DNA of 24,145 bases from positions 1 through 24,145 of the IMG/VR virus record IMGVR_UViG_3300035670_004551, one strand, 5' to 3'. Each line of letters begins with the position of its first letter. Position 1 is the first letter of the stretch. Under the pieces are notes generated by a model. That model was given only the letters and a program-made list of their open reading frames with translations, had not been told where the DNA came from and did not search any database. A program made the translations under genes and the position numbers. Positions 7,166-15,058 of the stretch are shown one piece after another. The stretch is from a virus.

Positions 7166-7819
7166 ATGTCAGTTATTACAGGTTTAAAGAATATCAAGAG
7201 TAAGATGGAGCGCCCACAGGTAGAAGAAGGCGCACGCGCTCGCTGGCTTAAGTTGGAAGACGGCCAGAGCGTTAAGATTCGTTTTGTTAATGAACTAGAT
7301 CCCGATTCACCTAATTATGATAAGAATCGTGGGCTTGCTATTGTTGTAGCAGAGCATACTAATCCAAAGGATTACCGTCGCAAGGGCCTATGTAGTTTGG
7401 ATGATGAGGGCCGTTGCTTTGGATGCGAGATGCATCGTAAGGACCCAAAGGCTGGCTGGAAGGCACGGCTGCGCTTCTACACAAATGTCCTTGTTGACGA
7501 TGGCACAGAGCAGTACGTTGCTGTATGGTCGCAGGGCGTGGGCCAGAAGTCTCCCGCCACTAATATTCTTATTGAATATGCTGGTGATACTCAGTCAATC
7601 AGCAACCTTCAATGGCGTCTTAAGAGGTCAGGGACGGGTACTCAGACAAGTTACACCCTTATTCCGCTTGCACCAGATACAGAGAAGTTTGACTGGACAG
7701 GTGTAGATCCATTTGATCTAGAAAAGGTAGCAGTACGTCAGGTCTCCTACCCAGACCAAGAGGCATTCTACATGGGTCTAGATGTAGACACTAGTTCAAG
7801 CACATCAGTTGATTGGTAA
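7166..7819 (+). CDS. Probable single-stranded DNA-binding protein (zinc-containing)
   Basis: The 217-residue product lies between primase and DNA polymerase, where phages usually keep their SSB. It has a cluster that could bind zinc, H64-x11-C76-x7-C84-x2-C87. This resembles the His-Cys3 knuckle of T4 gp32-type proteins. After it come alternating aromatic and basic beta strands (KARLRFYTNVLV, QYVAVWSQG, QWRLKR). The C-terminus ends in a flexible Ser/Asp tail closing with V-D-W, like the acidic tips through which SSBs recruit partners. Codon use here is more GC-rich than in small neighbours, suggesting high expression. Function is inferred from position, zinc cluster and tail; no sequence family is certain. 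Confidence 0.65.
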   Translation: MSVITGLKNIKSKMERPQVEEGARARWLKLEDGQSVKIRFVNELDPDSPNYDKNRGLAIVVAEHTNPKDYRRKGLCSLDDEGRCFGCEMHRKDPKAGWKARLRFYTNVLVDDGTEQYVAVWSQGVGQKSPATNILIEYAGDTQSISNLQWRLKRSGTGTQTSYTLIPLAPDTEKFDWTGVDPFDLEKVAVRQVSYPDQEAFYMGLDVDTSSSTSVDW

Positions 7820-7825
7820 ATAACC

Positions 7826-7855
7826 TTGATCGTTGAGTCGGCAGTAGGATATACT
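7826..7855 (+). promoter_or_regulatory. Promoter of the DNA polymerase gene (-35 TTGATC, -10 TATACT)
   Basis: TTGATC (7826-7831) and TATACT (7850-7855) are separated by 18 bases, in the only gap before the polymerase gene. The -10 sits at the exact centre of a long palindrome (see repeat at 7834-7870), so access of RNA polymerase is likely controlled. A TTGGAG ribosome site follows at 7875. Confidence 0.55.
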
Positions 7856-7870
7856 CCTACTGCTTACTCA
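7834..7870. repeat. 37-bp interrupted palindrome centred on the -10, probable operator
   Basis: Nine-base arms GCAGTAGGA and TCCTACTGC flank TATAC, and outside a two-base mismatch the symmetry continues as TGAGT and ACTCA. Fourteen of sixteen arm positions pair, around a centre at 7852. A transcript starting near 7862 would lack the left arm, so the element works most naturally at DNA level. It could instead form a terminator-like hairpin for the SSB mRNA, but only a weakly T-rich stretch follows. Confidence 0.7.
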
Positions 7871-7884
7871 TTTATTGGAGACTA

Positions 7885-10800
7885 ATGTTTCATAATCATC
7901 ATTCACATTCATTCTATTCACTTCTAGATGGATATTCCTCGCCAGAAGAATTGGTAAAAAGGGCGGCAGAGGTTGGTATGTCTGCTCTCAGCATTACTGA
8001 TCATGGCACTTTAAGCAGCCATCGTGAAATGGTCAAGGCTGGAAATGACCATGGAGTAAAGCCCATTCTTGGACTAGAAGCATACTTCACTAGCGACAGA
8101 CTTGATAAACGGTCACGCAAAGAAAGAACTCCTGACGACCAGATCTATAATCATCTCATCATCTTGGCAAAGAATGACAATGGGCTTAATAATATTAATA
8201 GGCTGTCAGAAAACGCCTGGGAGGAAGGGTTTTTTATTAAGCCCCGAACCGACTTCGATATGCTAGAGAAGTTTGGCTCCGACTTAGTTATTCTTTCTGG
8301 ATGTATGAATGGAATGATTTCTAAGGCGATTGAAAATGATAATGAGGCGGCAGCCATACAATATGCTAAATGGTTTAAGGACGCATTCGGTGATGATTTC
8401 TACATGGAGATTCAGCCACACAACCCTGCTAGCCTGAATCATTCGCTACTGAATCTGGCAGACAAACTAAGCATCAAGTCAGTTGTTACTTTGGACTGCC
8501 ACTTTGCTTCTCCAGAAGATAGAATCGCAGAAGAAATCATGCTTATCCTGGGGACACATCCCAAGATAGCAAAGGATTCAGATTTTAATAAGAGTAGAAA
8601 GATTAAGGACCTTATTGAAAGACTAGATTATCTTTATGGTGAGAGGCAAATGTCATTCAAAGATCTAGATATTTGGCTGATGGGGCACCAAGATGTAAAG
8701 ACTAGAATGCTCGCTCAGGGAATTGAGCGGGAAGATATCTATGAAAATAGTGTAGAGATTAGTGAAAAGATCGGACAATACGATATTAAATTTGGGGTTG
8801 ATCTACTTCCCGTAAGCCATAAAGATCCTGACGCAGAACTTAAGCAACGTGTGATGGACGGTCTGAGGCAGAGAGAACTTATTGAGCCAGAGTATCTTGA
8901 GCGTGCCAAGGAAGAACTGGATATTATTAAGACTAAGAATTTTGCATCATACTTCCTTGTGGTTGCCAATATGATTAACTGGGCAAAGGGGCAAGGAATT
9001 TTGGTTGGTCCTGGACGAGGCTCGGCGGCAGGAAGTCTTATTTGTTATGCGCTAGGCATTACTGAGGTAGATCCATTAGAGCACAATCTTTTGTTCTTCC
9101 GATTTATTAATCCAGATAGAAATGACTTTCCCGATATCGATACCGATTATGAGGATCGTCGTCGCGGTGAAGTAAAAGATTATCTAATTGAAGAGTACAA
9201 GCATGTTGCCTCTATCGCAACGTTTAATACATTCAGGGACAAGGGCGTTGTTAGGGACGTTGCAAGAGCCTTTAACATCCCCCTGTCAGAGGTAAACAAA
9301 TCATTGAAGGGTATTGAGACATGGGAAGAATTTATCCGTACTCCAGGGGCCAAAGACTTCAGGGACAGGTATCCAGAGGTAGTAGAATACGCAGACAGAC
9401 TCCGTGGCAGAATTCGTGGTACTGGTTTGCACGCCGCTGGGATCGTTACATCTAAGACAGATATATCATCTTACGCCCCCATTGAAACTAGAAAAGATTC
9501 TCAGAGTGACAATAGAATCCCCGTTGTGGCTGTAGATATGGAGCAGGCGGCAGAGATTGGTCTGATTAAAATTGATGCTCTTGGCCTAAAAACTCTTACT
9601 GTTGTAAAAGATACGATAAATAATATCAAAGAGCGCAAGGGCGTGGATATCGATCTTAAGAAGATCCCAATGGATGATCCAGAGGTTTATGCAGACCTAA
9701 GCGCTGGATTCACTAAGGGCGTATTTCAGGCAGAAGCGACACCGTACACCAACCTTCTTATTAAAATGGGTGTGAGCAATCTTAACGAACTTGCTGCTTC
9801 TAATGCGCTAGTACGTCCTGGTGCTATGAATACGATTGGTGCCGACTATATTAAAAGAAAGAAGGGGCGTCAGGCGGTATCTTACATCCACCCAATTCTT
9901 AAAGAGTTTACGGAAGATACTTATGGGTGTATCCTTTACCAAGAGCAAGTCATGCAGGCGTGTGTGTATTTAGGCGGCATGACCATGACAGAAGCCGACA
10001 AGGTTCGTAAGATTATTGGAAAGAAGAAAGATGCAAAAGAATTCGACCAGTTCAAGGATAAATTTATTTCTGGCGCTTCACGGCACATTTCTAAGGAAGC
10101 AGCAGAAAAACTCTGGCATATGTTTGAGGCCCATGCTGGATACTCCTTTAATAAGAGTCACGCTGTTGCCTATTCTACGCTATCTTATTGGACCGCGTGG
10201 CTAAAAAGATACTATCCGACAGAGTTTATGTTCTCTCTACTTAAGAATGAATTAGACAAAGATAAGAGGACCGACTACTTGATTGAGGCAAAGAGAATGA
10301 ACATTAAGATTCGTCTACCACACATCAATGAATCGGGAGAGGACTTCACCCTTGAAGGTGATGCAATTAGATTTGGTCTAGGCAATATTAAATATCTTTC
10401 TCAGGGGATTTCTAGAAAGATTATTGCCAAAAGACCTTTTAATTCATATCAGGAATTTCTAGAGTTTACTACAAAGAAAGGGTCGGGGGTAAACAGCCGT
10501 GCGGTAGAAGCGTTAAATAGAATTGGCGCTGCAGCATTTGATGATAACCCTAGATCTGGAAATGAAAGAGAATATCTTTATGAATACCTTAATGTTCCAG
10601 AGTTTGTTACTAATATCCCACGCTGGGTAGAGTCATACTTTAGACCTCTAGAAGAATATGATGAGAGCGGGGCATTCATCGTAATGGCTATGGTCAAATC
10701 TATTAAGCGCGGGGATGGATGGAGCCGTATTGAGATTGTAGATAAGACTGGAAGTGTTGGAGTATTTCATAATGCCGACACAGTAATTGAGCCAGGTAAG

Positions 10801-11142
10801 ATGTACATCTTCTTAATATCTGATAATAGAATTCTCTCCTACCTTACTCCAGATTCTCTTGACTCAGCCAACAATTCTTTTGTACAATTTCTAAAGGCAA
10901 AGACTATGGTTCTTGGACCAGATGAATATTTCGTTGTAGATATGGAAGCCAGGAAAACTAAGAAGGGCGATAAAATGGCTAACGCTGTTCTCGCAAATGA
11001 AGATAAAGATCTTATTTCCATAGTAATCTTTCCAAGTATGTATGCAGAGGCGCTTGCAAGAATGAAGCCAGGTAGCAATTGCCGCCCAATATTTGGGGAA
11101 ACTGCCGCTGGCGCTACTACATTAAAGGGTTTTATCAGATGA
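7885..11142 (+). CDS. dnaE: DNA polymerase III alpha subunit (DnaE-type)
   Basis: The 1085-residue product is a complete C-family polymerase. An N-terminal PHP domain shows H3/H5/H6/H8 with D15 (SLLDG), T38-D39-H40-G and a closing L-D-C-H-F strand, so its metal site looks intact, unlike that of E. coli DnaE. The palm has G-P-G-R-G-S, P416-D-I-D419-T-D421 and D564 (IDALGLKTL), the catalytic Asp set. Next come the tau-binding/fingers region with Y-Q-E-Q, helix-hairpin-helix elements near 870-890 and an OB fold near 920-980. It is about 75 residues shorter than E. coli DnaE. As the phage's own replicase it stands alone after a palindrome-controlled promoter. No separate epsilon proofreading subunit is seen, so the PHP domain may proofread. 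Its TGA overlaps the next ATG. Confidence 0.96.
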   Translation: MFHNHHSHSFYSLLDGYSSPEELVKRAAEVGMSALSITDHGTLSSHREMVKAGNDHGVKPILGLEAYFTSDRLDKRSRKERTPDDQIYNHLIILAKNDNGLNNINRLSENAWEEGFFIKPRTDFDMLEKFGSDLVILSGCMNGMISKAIENDNEAAAIQYAKWFKDAFGDDFYMEIQPHNPASLNHSLLNLADKLSIKSVVTLDCHFASPEDRIAEEIMLILGTHPKIAKDSDFNKSRKIKDLIERLDYLYGERQMSFKDLDIWLMGHQDVKTRMLAQGIEREDIYENSVEISEKIGQYDIKFGVDLLPVSHKDPDAELKQRVMDGLRQRELIEPEYLERAKEELDIIKTKNFASYFLVVANMINWAKGQGILVGPGRGSAAGSLICYALGITEVDPLEHNLLFFRFINPDRNDFPDIDTDYEDRRRGEVKDYLIEEYKHVASIATFNTFRDKGVVRDVARAFNIPLSEVNKSLKGIETWEEFIRTPGAKDFRDRYPEVVEYADRLRGRIRGTGLHAAGIVTSKTDISSYAPIETRKDSQSDNRIPVVAVDMEQAAEIGLIKIDALGLKTLTVVKDTINNIKERKGVDIDLKKIPMDDPEVYADLSAGFTKGVFQAEATPYTNLLIKMGVSNLNELAASNALVRPGAMNTIGADYIKRKKGRQAVSYIHPILKEFTEDTYGCILYQEQVMQACVYLGGMTMTEADKVRKIIGKKKDAKEFDQFKDKFISGASRHISKEAAEKLWHMFEAHAGYSFNKSHAVAYSTLSYWTAWLKRYYPTEFMFSLLKNELDKDKRTDYLIEAKRMNIKIRLPHINESGEDFTLEGDAIRFGLGNIKYLSQGISRKIIAKRPFNSYQEFLEFTTKKGSGVNSRAVEALNRIGAAAFDDNPRSGNEREYLYEYLNVPEFVTNIPRWVESYFRPLEEYDESGAFIVMAMVKSIKRGDGWSRIEIVDKTGSVGVFHNADTVIEPGKMYIFLISDNRILSYLTPDSLDSANNSFVQFLKAKTMVLGPDEYFVVDMEARKTKKGDKMANAVLANEDKDLISIVIFPSMYAEALARMKPGSNCRPIFGETAAGATTLKGFIR

Positions 11143-11477
11143 ATTTAGATACATTAGCAGATAGACTACATGATACCGCTCAACAAAAGGGATTCTGGGA
11201 GCCTATATCTAGAATGCAGGAGCAGGACTTCTTTATCTTTTATTCAAAGCAGATCGCTATGATTCATTCGGAGGCGACAGAAATTCTTGAAGCCCTAAGA
11301 AAAGATAAGGGCGATGAGGCGGTAGTAGAAGAAATTGCTGATCTAATCATTCGTGCCCTTGATTTATATAAAGGTATTAAACTTTATTCGGGGGAACTGC
11401 CATCTCTAGATTCAATTCTTATGAAGAAGTCACTAACAAACCAGGAGCGTCCACGGCTGCACGGCGTTCGTGGATGA
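11139..11477 (+). CDS. MazG-like nucleotide pyrophosphohydrolase
   Basis: The 112-residue product starts at the ATG overlapping the polymerase stop (ATGA). An earlier in-frame ATG lies inside the polymerase gene. It is all-helical, with the metal-binding pattern of the MazG/all-alpha NTP-PPase group: E45-x2-E48 (SEATEILEA) and E65-x2-D68 (EEIADLIIRALD). Such enzymes hydrolyse NTPs or dNTPs to monophosphates. In phages they may clean altered nucleotides or lower the alarmone signal of starved hosts. Being coupled to the polymerase gene fits a dNTP-pool role. Confidence 0.8.
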   Translation: MNLDTLADRLHDTAQQKGFWEPISRMQEQDFFIFYSKQIAMIHSEATEILEALRKDKGDEAVVEEIADLIIRALDLYKGIKLYSGELPSLDSILMKKSLTNQERPRLHGVRG

Positions 11478-11481
11478 TATA

Positions 11482-11712
11482 ATGAAGGCTTACTTTCTTC
11501 ATGGCTCAGACGGAGAGAAACTTATGGTTATCCGTGGGCATGATGAGGAGACAATGATACAAATTATAGATACATTAAAACGTTCCAGGCATGAGAGCGT
11601 TAAAGAATTAGCGGAAGTATTGGAGAATCATTTTAATGAGCGACATGATGATGGAGGAAGTGCTATCACGGCTAGACCCAAAAATAAGAAAGATGGTAGG
11701 AAGCGCCGCTGA
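11482..11712 (+). CDS. Small basic-tailed protein, unknown function
   Basis: The 76-residue product has an N-terminal strand-turn-strand (KAYFLHGSDGEKLMVIRGHDEE) and an amphipathic helix, then a highly basic end (RPKNKKDGRKRR) that might touch nucleic acid. A GTG at 11470 is also in frame and would add four residues, but neither start has a strong ribosome site. The ATG was preferred. The last 77 bases overlap the RecA-like gene in another frame, and the basic tail is coded within that overlap. The family is not recognised. Confidence 0.55.
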   Translation: MKAYFLHGSDGEKLMVIRGHDEETMIQIIDTLKRSRHESVKELAEVLENHFNERHDDGGSAITARPKNKKDGRKRR

Positions 11713-12643
11713 AGTAGAGATACATAAGCAAAAGACGCCAAGTTTGTCTTTAAATGTTGCCTTAAAGGGTGGACTGGCATATGGTAGGCAAGTTCTTATC
11801 TGGGGAAATAAAAGTGCTGGTAAGTCATCCTTTTGTCTCCAAATTATCGCAGAAGCCCAGAAAGAAGGAAAATTATGTGCCTGGATAGATTCAGAGCAAT
11901 CATATTCCCCAGAGTGGGCAGAAAAATTAGGCGTAGACTCACAATCCTTGATTTACTCCCCCGCGAAAACAATCAATGAAATGGTTGACGTTGGAACACA
12001 ACTTATTCAGTCGGGAGTAGATTTACTTGTTGTAGATTCTATCTCCGCTCTACTACCAGCCATTTACTTTGAAAAGGATGGGTCCGAACTTAAGCAACTC
12101 CAAGATACAAAACAGATCGGCGCAGAAGCCAAAGATATGACTCATGCGGTCAAGATGCTGAATTACGTCAATGATAAGACCCTGCTTATCCTTATCTCTC
12201 AACAACGTAATCAGTTTGGATCTATGCACGCCAGCCATATTCCCACGGGCGGAATGGCGGTAAAGTTTTTCTCTAGCACCATCATTAAACTGTGGTCAAG
12301 TGAGGCAGAGGCTTCATCTATTAAGGATAAGATTGCGGTGGGAGATAAACTTATTGAGCAAAAAGTAGGCAGGCCTGTTAACTGGACAATTGATTACAAT
12401 AAAACTGGACCTCAATTTATTACAGGGTCATATGATTTCTATTTCCAGGGTGACCATGTTGGGGTGGACCATGTAGCAGACCTAGTAGATACCGCTGAAA
12501 TGCTTGGAATTATTGAGCGCGGGGGTGCCTGGTATACTGTATTAGGAGAAAGAATTCAAGGTCGCGCTAATGTAGTGGCGAGAGCCAGAGAAGACCTTGA
12601 CATGCAAGAAGAATTAACTAAGTTGGTGTATGAAAAGATATGA
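11636..12643 (+). CDS. recA: RecA/UvsX-like recombinase
   Basis: The 335-residue product has the RecA core: Walker A G57-NKSAGK63-S-S, the catalytic glutamate in W-I-D-S-E87, Walker B L-L-V-V-D134-S, and the switch-and-loop region with I-S-Q-Q followed by a mobile L2-type loop (PTGGMAVKFF). It would polymerise on ssDNA and carry out strand exchange for recombination-dependent replication and repair. The N-terminal helix is short and the C-terminal domain is unlike bacterial RecA. The protein therefore belongs with divergent phage RecA/UvsX forms. The ATG has GGAG nine bases upstream; other Met codons follow closely. It is followed directly by resolvase and nuclease genes. Confidence 0.92.
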   Translation: MSDMMMEEVLSRLDPKIRKMVGSAAEVEIHKQKTPSLSLNVALKGGLAYGRQVLIWGNKSAGKSSFCLQIIAEAQKEGKLCAWIDSEQSYSPEWAEKLGVDSQSLIYSPAKTINEMVDVGTQLIQSGVDLLVVDSISALLPAIYFEKDGSELKQLQDTKQIGAEAKDMTHAVKMLNYVNDKTLLILISQQRNQFGSMHASHIPTGGMAVKFFSSTIIKLWSSEAEASSIKDKIAVGDKLIEQKVGRPVNWTIDYNKTGPQFITGSYDFYFQGDHVGVDHVADLVDTAEMLGIIERGGAWYTVLGERIQGRANVVARAREDLDMQEELTKLVYEKI

Positions 12644-12837
12644 TAGACCCTAAAGCCTTTATTACCGCTCCCAGTAAATCTAACACAAAGTTTAAAGAAA
12701 TAGATGGAACATTCTCCTGTTCAGAGCAGGGATGCTTTGAGGTATCGACAAAGGGAATGTATGATGCATCTAATAAAAAGGTTTATTGGACCTGTCCAAA
12801 TGGTCACGATGGAAGCGCTAGATTAGTTTATGAGTGA
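12640..12837 (+). CDS. Small zinc-binding protein
   Basis: The 65-residue product has C27-x4-C32 and C52-x3-H56, a possible zinc site joined by a beta hairpin with K-K-V-Y-W-T. Its ATG overlaps the RecA stop (ATGATAG) and its stop overlaps the next ATG (ATGAGTGA), so it is part of the recombination operon. It may be a DNA- or protein-binding accessory; no named family is recognised. Confidence 0.65.
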   Translation: MIDPKAFITAPSKSNTKFKEIDGTFSCSEQGCFEVSTKGMYDASNKKVYWTCPNGHDGSARLVYE

Positions 12838-13138
12838 GAGATCAGAACTAAGACGTATGGGCGCTAAGTCTCATAAAAATAGTGGTCGTGGGCAGTACCA
12901 GAAAGCAGATGGAAATATCCCCAGGTTCGTCATTGACGTAAAAGAGTATGGAAAATCTTTGTCAATGAGCCAGGATATGTGGGCAAAAATAGTCACAGAT
13001 TGCCTAAGAACTGATAATAAAAAGAATCCACTTCTCATGGCTGTTCTTGGAAGCGGCGGCAGAAAGACAAGGCTTGCCGTTATTGAGTGGGAAGTACTAG
13101 AAGAATTATTGGAGGAATTAGATGGAAAACACGATTGA
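12830..13138 (+). CDS. Putative PD-(D/E)XK Holliday junction resolvase-like nuclease
   Basis: The 102-residue product reads like a small resolvase of the PD-(D/E)XK fold. It has an N-terminal basic N-S-G-R-G motif (residues 17-21), a strand pair with F-V-I-D36-V-K38-E-Y that supplies a D-x-K catalytic pair, then K-S-L-S-M-S-x-x-x-W-A-K and the strands LLMAVLG and RLAVIEW. This order (GRG, D-x-K, ...W-x-K, ...VLG) occurs in compact phage endonucleases near recombination genes. It would nick or resolve branched DNA. It sits right after recA. A RuvC-like enzyme lies downstream too, so the two may be partly redundant or use different substrates. Identification rests on motif order and position. 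Confidence 0.55.
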   Translation: MSERSELRRMGAKSHKNSGRGQYQKADGNIPRFVIDVKEYGKSLSMSQDMWAKIVTDCLRTDNKKNPLLMAVLGSGGRKTRLAVIEWEVLEELLEELDGKHD

Positions 13139-13454
13139 TCTGATAAATCAAGTGTCAGAGTTTGCTGATATTCACGATTTTGTCAGCGATGACGGTCTTG
13201 ATGAGGCAATGGCTGCCATCGTAAAGATTATTTCAAAGCCAGATATTCCTCCAGTTCAAGCCCTCACCCTTATTGCAAAACTGCAGGCCTTATCCGCTAA
13301 GTTTGGAATTCTTGCAGCATGGTATTCGACGGCGGCTAAAGGTCCAACAGGCTCTCCAAATAATATTAAAAAGAATATCTATTACTCAAGTAAGGAGGCA
13401 CTAGATAAACTCGTAGACTCATTGAAGTATACGGTTAGGTATAATCTAGGTTAA
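13122..13454 (+). CDS. Helical protein beside the Cas4-like nuclease, unknown function
   Basis: The 110-residue product is almost all helix, with a Pro-marked turn (SKPDIPPVQALTLIAKLQALSAKFG) and no cysteine or catalytic motif. GGAGGAATTAG directly before the ATG is a good ribosome site. It overlaps the previous gene by 17 bases. Since it precedes the nuclease gene by two bases it may act as a partner of the nuclease, but this is only positional. The sequence TATAAT near its end (13440-13445) could be a -10 for the following gene. Confidence 0.65.
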   Translation: MENTIDLINQVSEFADIHDFVSDDGLDEAMAAIVKIISKPDIPPVQALTLIAKLQALSAKFGILAAWYSTAAKGPTGSPNNIKKNIYYSSKEALDKLVDSLKYTVRYNLG

Positions 13455-13456
13455 TT

Positions 13457-14233
13457 ATGGCTAAAAATCTTATATCATCCTTACTTAGCCAGCCTAAAAA
13501 TACTAGGTTGGACTCTAAGAAGTTTATTAAAATGCTGAACTCTGCATATCAAAATACTAATACGGTAAAAGACTTTAAGCAAAAGAAAACTTTTGCGCCT
13601 AGCACAATTGGTTATGGTCACGGAACCTGTGCAAGATATTGGTACATAGCATTTAATGGGGCCGAGTTTACAGATAATATTCCTGCTGCAAATATTGCAT
13701 CCATGCGGTCGGGAACCGACGCCCACGAAAGAATAGAAAAACTTATACAAACAACAGGACTTTTAAAGGAACGTGAAAGAGAAATAAAGAGTGATGACCC
13801 TCCAGTAAGGGGGTTCGCTGACGTAGTTTTGGAGATAGATAATGAAGAAGTCATCGGTGAAATTAAGACGATCAAAGATCAATACTTCATTCAAAGAAAG
13901 AGCGAGGGAATACCTTCTTCAAGTCATTTTCTTCAACTACTAATTTATATGAAAATTGAGGGGGCAGAAGAAGGGTTTATTCTTTATGAAAATAAGAATG
14001 ACAATGAACTTCTAGCCATCCCGATTCAAATGAATGAAAAAAACAAAGAGTATATTGAATATGTATTTAATTGGATGAGAGAAGTTTACTCTTTATATAA
14101 AGATGATGTTCTTCCTAAAAGAGGTTATACAAAATCTACCTGGACCTGCAAAGGCTGCCCAGTATCAGAAACTTGTCTAGAAAAAGATACTGGTGAGGTA
14201 AAGATAACAAATCTCAAGGTTGGTATCGAGTGA
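13457..14233 (+). CDS. Cas4-like PD-(D/E)XK exonuclease with Fe-S cluster
   Basis: The 258-residue product has the Cas4/AddB-type arrangement. One cysteine (C58, in GTCARYWY) precedes the nuclease core and three more (C231, C234, C240) follow it, together a likely 4Fe-4S ligand set. Between them are the RecB-family catalytic residues H90 (GTDAHE), D122 (RGFADVV) and E135-I-K137 (GEIKT), then the Q-L-x-x-Y motif (FLQLLIYM). Such enzymes resect DNA ends to give ssDNA for RecA. There are no cas1 or cas2 genes or repeats nearby, so the role is recombination, not CRISPR. It lies two bases after its neighbour, and its TGA overlaps the next GTG. Confidence 0.88.
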   Translation: MAKNLISSLLSQPKNTRLDSKKFIKMLNSAYQNTNTVKDFKQKKTFAPSTIGYGHGTCARYWYIAFNGAEFTDNIPAANIASMRSGTDAHERIEKLIQTTGLLKEREREIKSDDPPVRGFADVVLEIDNEEVIGEIKTIKDQYFIQRKSEGIPSSSHFLQLLIYMKIEGAEEGFILYENKNDNELLAIPIQMNEKNKEYIEYVFNWMREVYSLYKDDVLPKRGYTKSTWTCKGCPVSETCLEKDTGEVKITNLKVGIE

Positions 14234-14526
14234 AGAATTGTGCCAACTGCGGTGGACCATTTGAGTCTAATAAAAAGAATCAAAAATACTGTACCCCCGC
14301 TTGCTGCAGATTAGCAACAAATAAAAAGATAATGAATAAATATTATGAGAATAAAAGAAGGCTGAGTGGAGAAAAAAGATATTGCGGTTGCGGCCAATTG
14401 TTAAGTAGATATAATGAAAACAATAAATGTTTTGTCTGTGTTGAAGAGGACACTAAAAATAATCGCGGGAATATATTAGAGGTGATAAACAATGTCGCTA
14501 AAAAAACTAATAAAACAAAACGCTAG
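14230..14526 (+). CDS. Cysteine-rich zinc-finger protein
   Basis: The 98-residue product starts with GTG overlapping the nuclease stop (GTGA). It has a finger C4-x2-C7 / C21-x3-C25 and a second cluster C52-x1-C54 / C68-x2-C71, between them a basic helix rich in Lys and Asn. The first finger is of the same kind as those in the HNH endonuclease at 2024, suggesting shared origin of DNA-binding fingers. It has no nuclease motif of its own. It could target DNA for neighbouring enzymes. Its last bases overlap the RuvC-like gene. Confidence 0.65.
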   Translation: MKNCANCGGPFESNKKNQKYCTPACCRLATNKKIMNKYYENKRRLSGEKRYCGCGQLLSRYNENNKCFVCVEEDTKNNRGNILEVINNVAKKTNKTKR

Positions 14527-15058
14527 TACAGTTCTTGGCGTAGATTCATCGACTAACTCATTCGCCTTCTGCCTATTTGATGGCAATCCAATTAAATGGG
14601 GCAAAATAGATTTCCATGGAAACAATATTTACGACAAAGTTATAGATTGTAGAGATAAAATGCCATTTATCAAAGAAGAGATTAGGCCAGATTATATTTG
14701 TATAGAGTCTGCCATCATGGTAAAATCTCAGGCGGTGGCTATTCATATGGCTATGATTGTTGGCGTTCTCATATCTGAATTAGCATTGGACTCTAAGAGA
14801 ATAATTACCGTTCCGCCGATACAATGGCAGTCATATATAAAAAATAATAATTTGACAAAGGCGCAAAAAGAGCAGATTAAATTAGACAATCCTGGCAAAT
14901 CAGACAATTGGTACAGAAATTATGCAAGAAATATGCGTAAACAAAAAACTTTAGATTACTTTAATAACATGTTTAACATTAATCTACAAGATCACGATGT
15001 TGGCGATGCTTTCGGACTTGCATATTATGCTCACAAGAATTTGGTGACACATGGCTAA
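14492..15058 (+). CDS. RuvC-like Holliday junction resolvase
   Basis: The 188-residue product has the RNase H-like fold motifs of RuvC: D18 in V-L-G-V-D-S-S-T, E72 in Y-I-C-I-E-S-A, and a closing D169-V-G-D172-A-F-G-L-A-Y-Y-A helix. All four acidic residues are present, so activity is likely. It would cut four-way or branched DNA before packaging. An insertion of about 30 residues (KAQKEQIKLDNPGKSDNW) before the last motif is lysine-rich and may touch DNA. Its start is inside the zinc-finger gene; its stop overlaps the following HTH gene by eight bases. Confidence 0.85.
   Translation: MSLKKLIKQNASTVLGVDSSTNSFAFCLFDGNPIKWGKIDFHGNNIYDKVIDCRDKMPFIKEEIRPDYICIESAIMVKSQAVAIHMAMIVGVLISELALDSKRIITVPPIQWQSYIKNNNLTKAQKEQIKLDNPGKSDNWYRNYARNMRKQKTLDYFNNMFNINLQDHDVGDAFGLAYYAHKNLVTHG

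Noticed and set aside
7401-7706. 101-codon alternate-frame ORF inside the SSB candidate gene
   Set aside because: It has no ribosome site and no domain, and the host frame has a zinc cluster and typical codon use.
13440-13445. TATAAT before the Cas4-like gene as a firm promoter
   Set aside because: It lies in the coding end of the previous gene with no -35, and the genes are already coupled; it is kept only as part of the motif count.
13457-14233. CRISPR-associated Cas4 as part of an array
   Set aside because: No repeat-spacer array or other cas gene is present; the neighbours are recombination genes.
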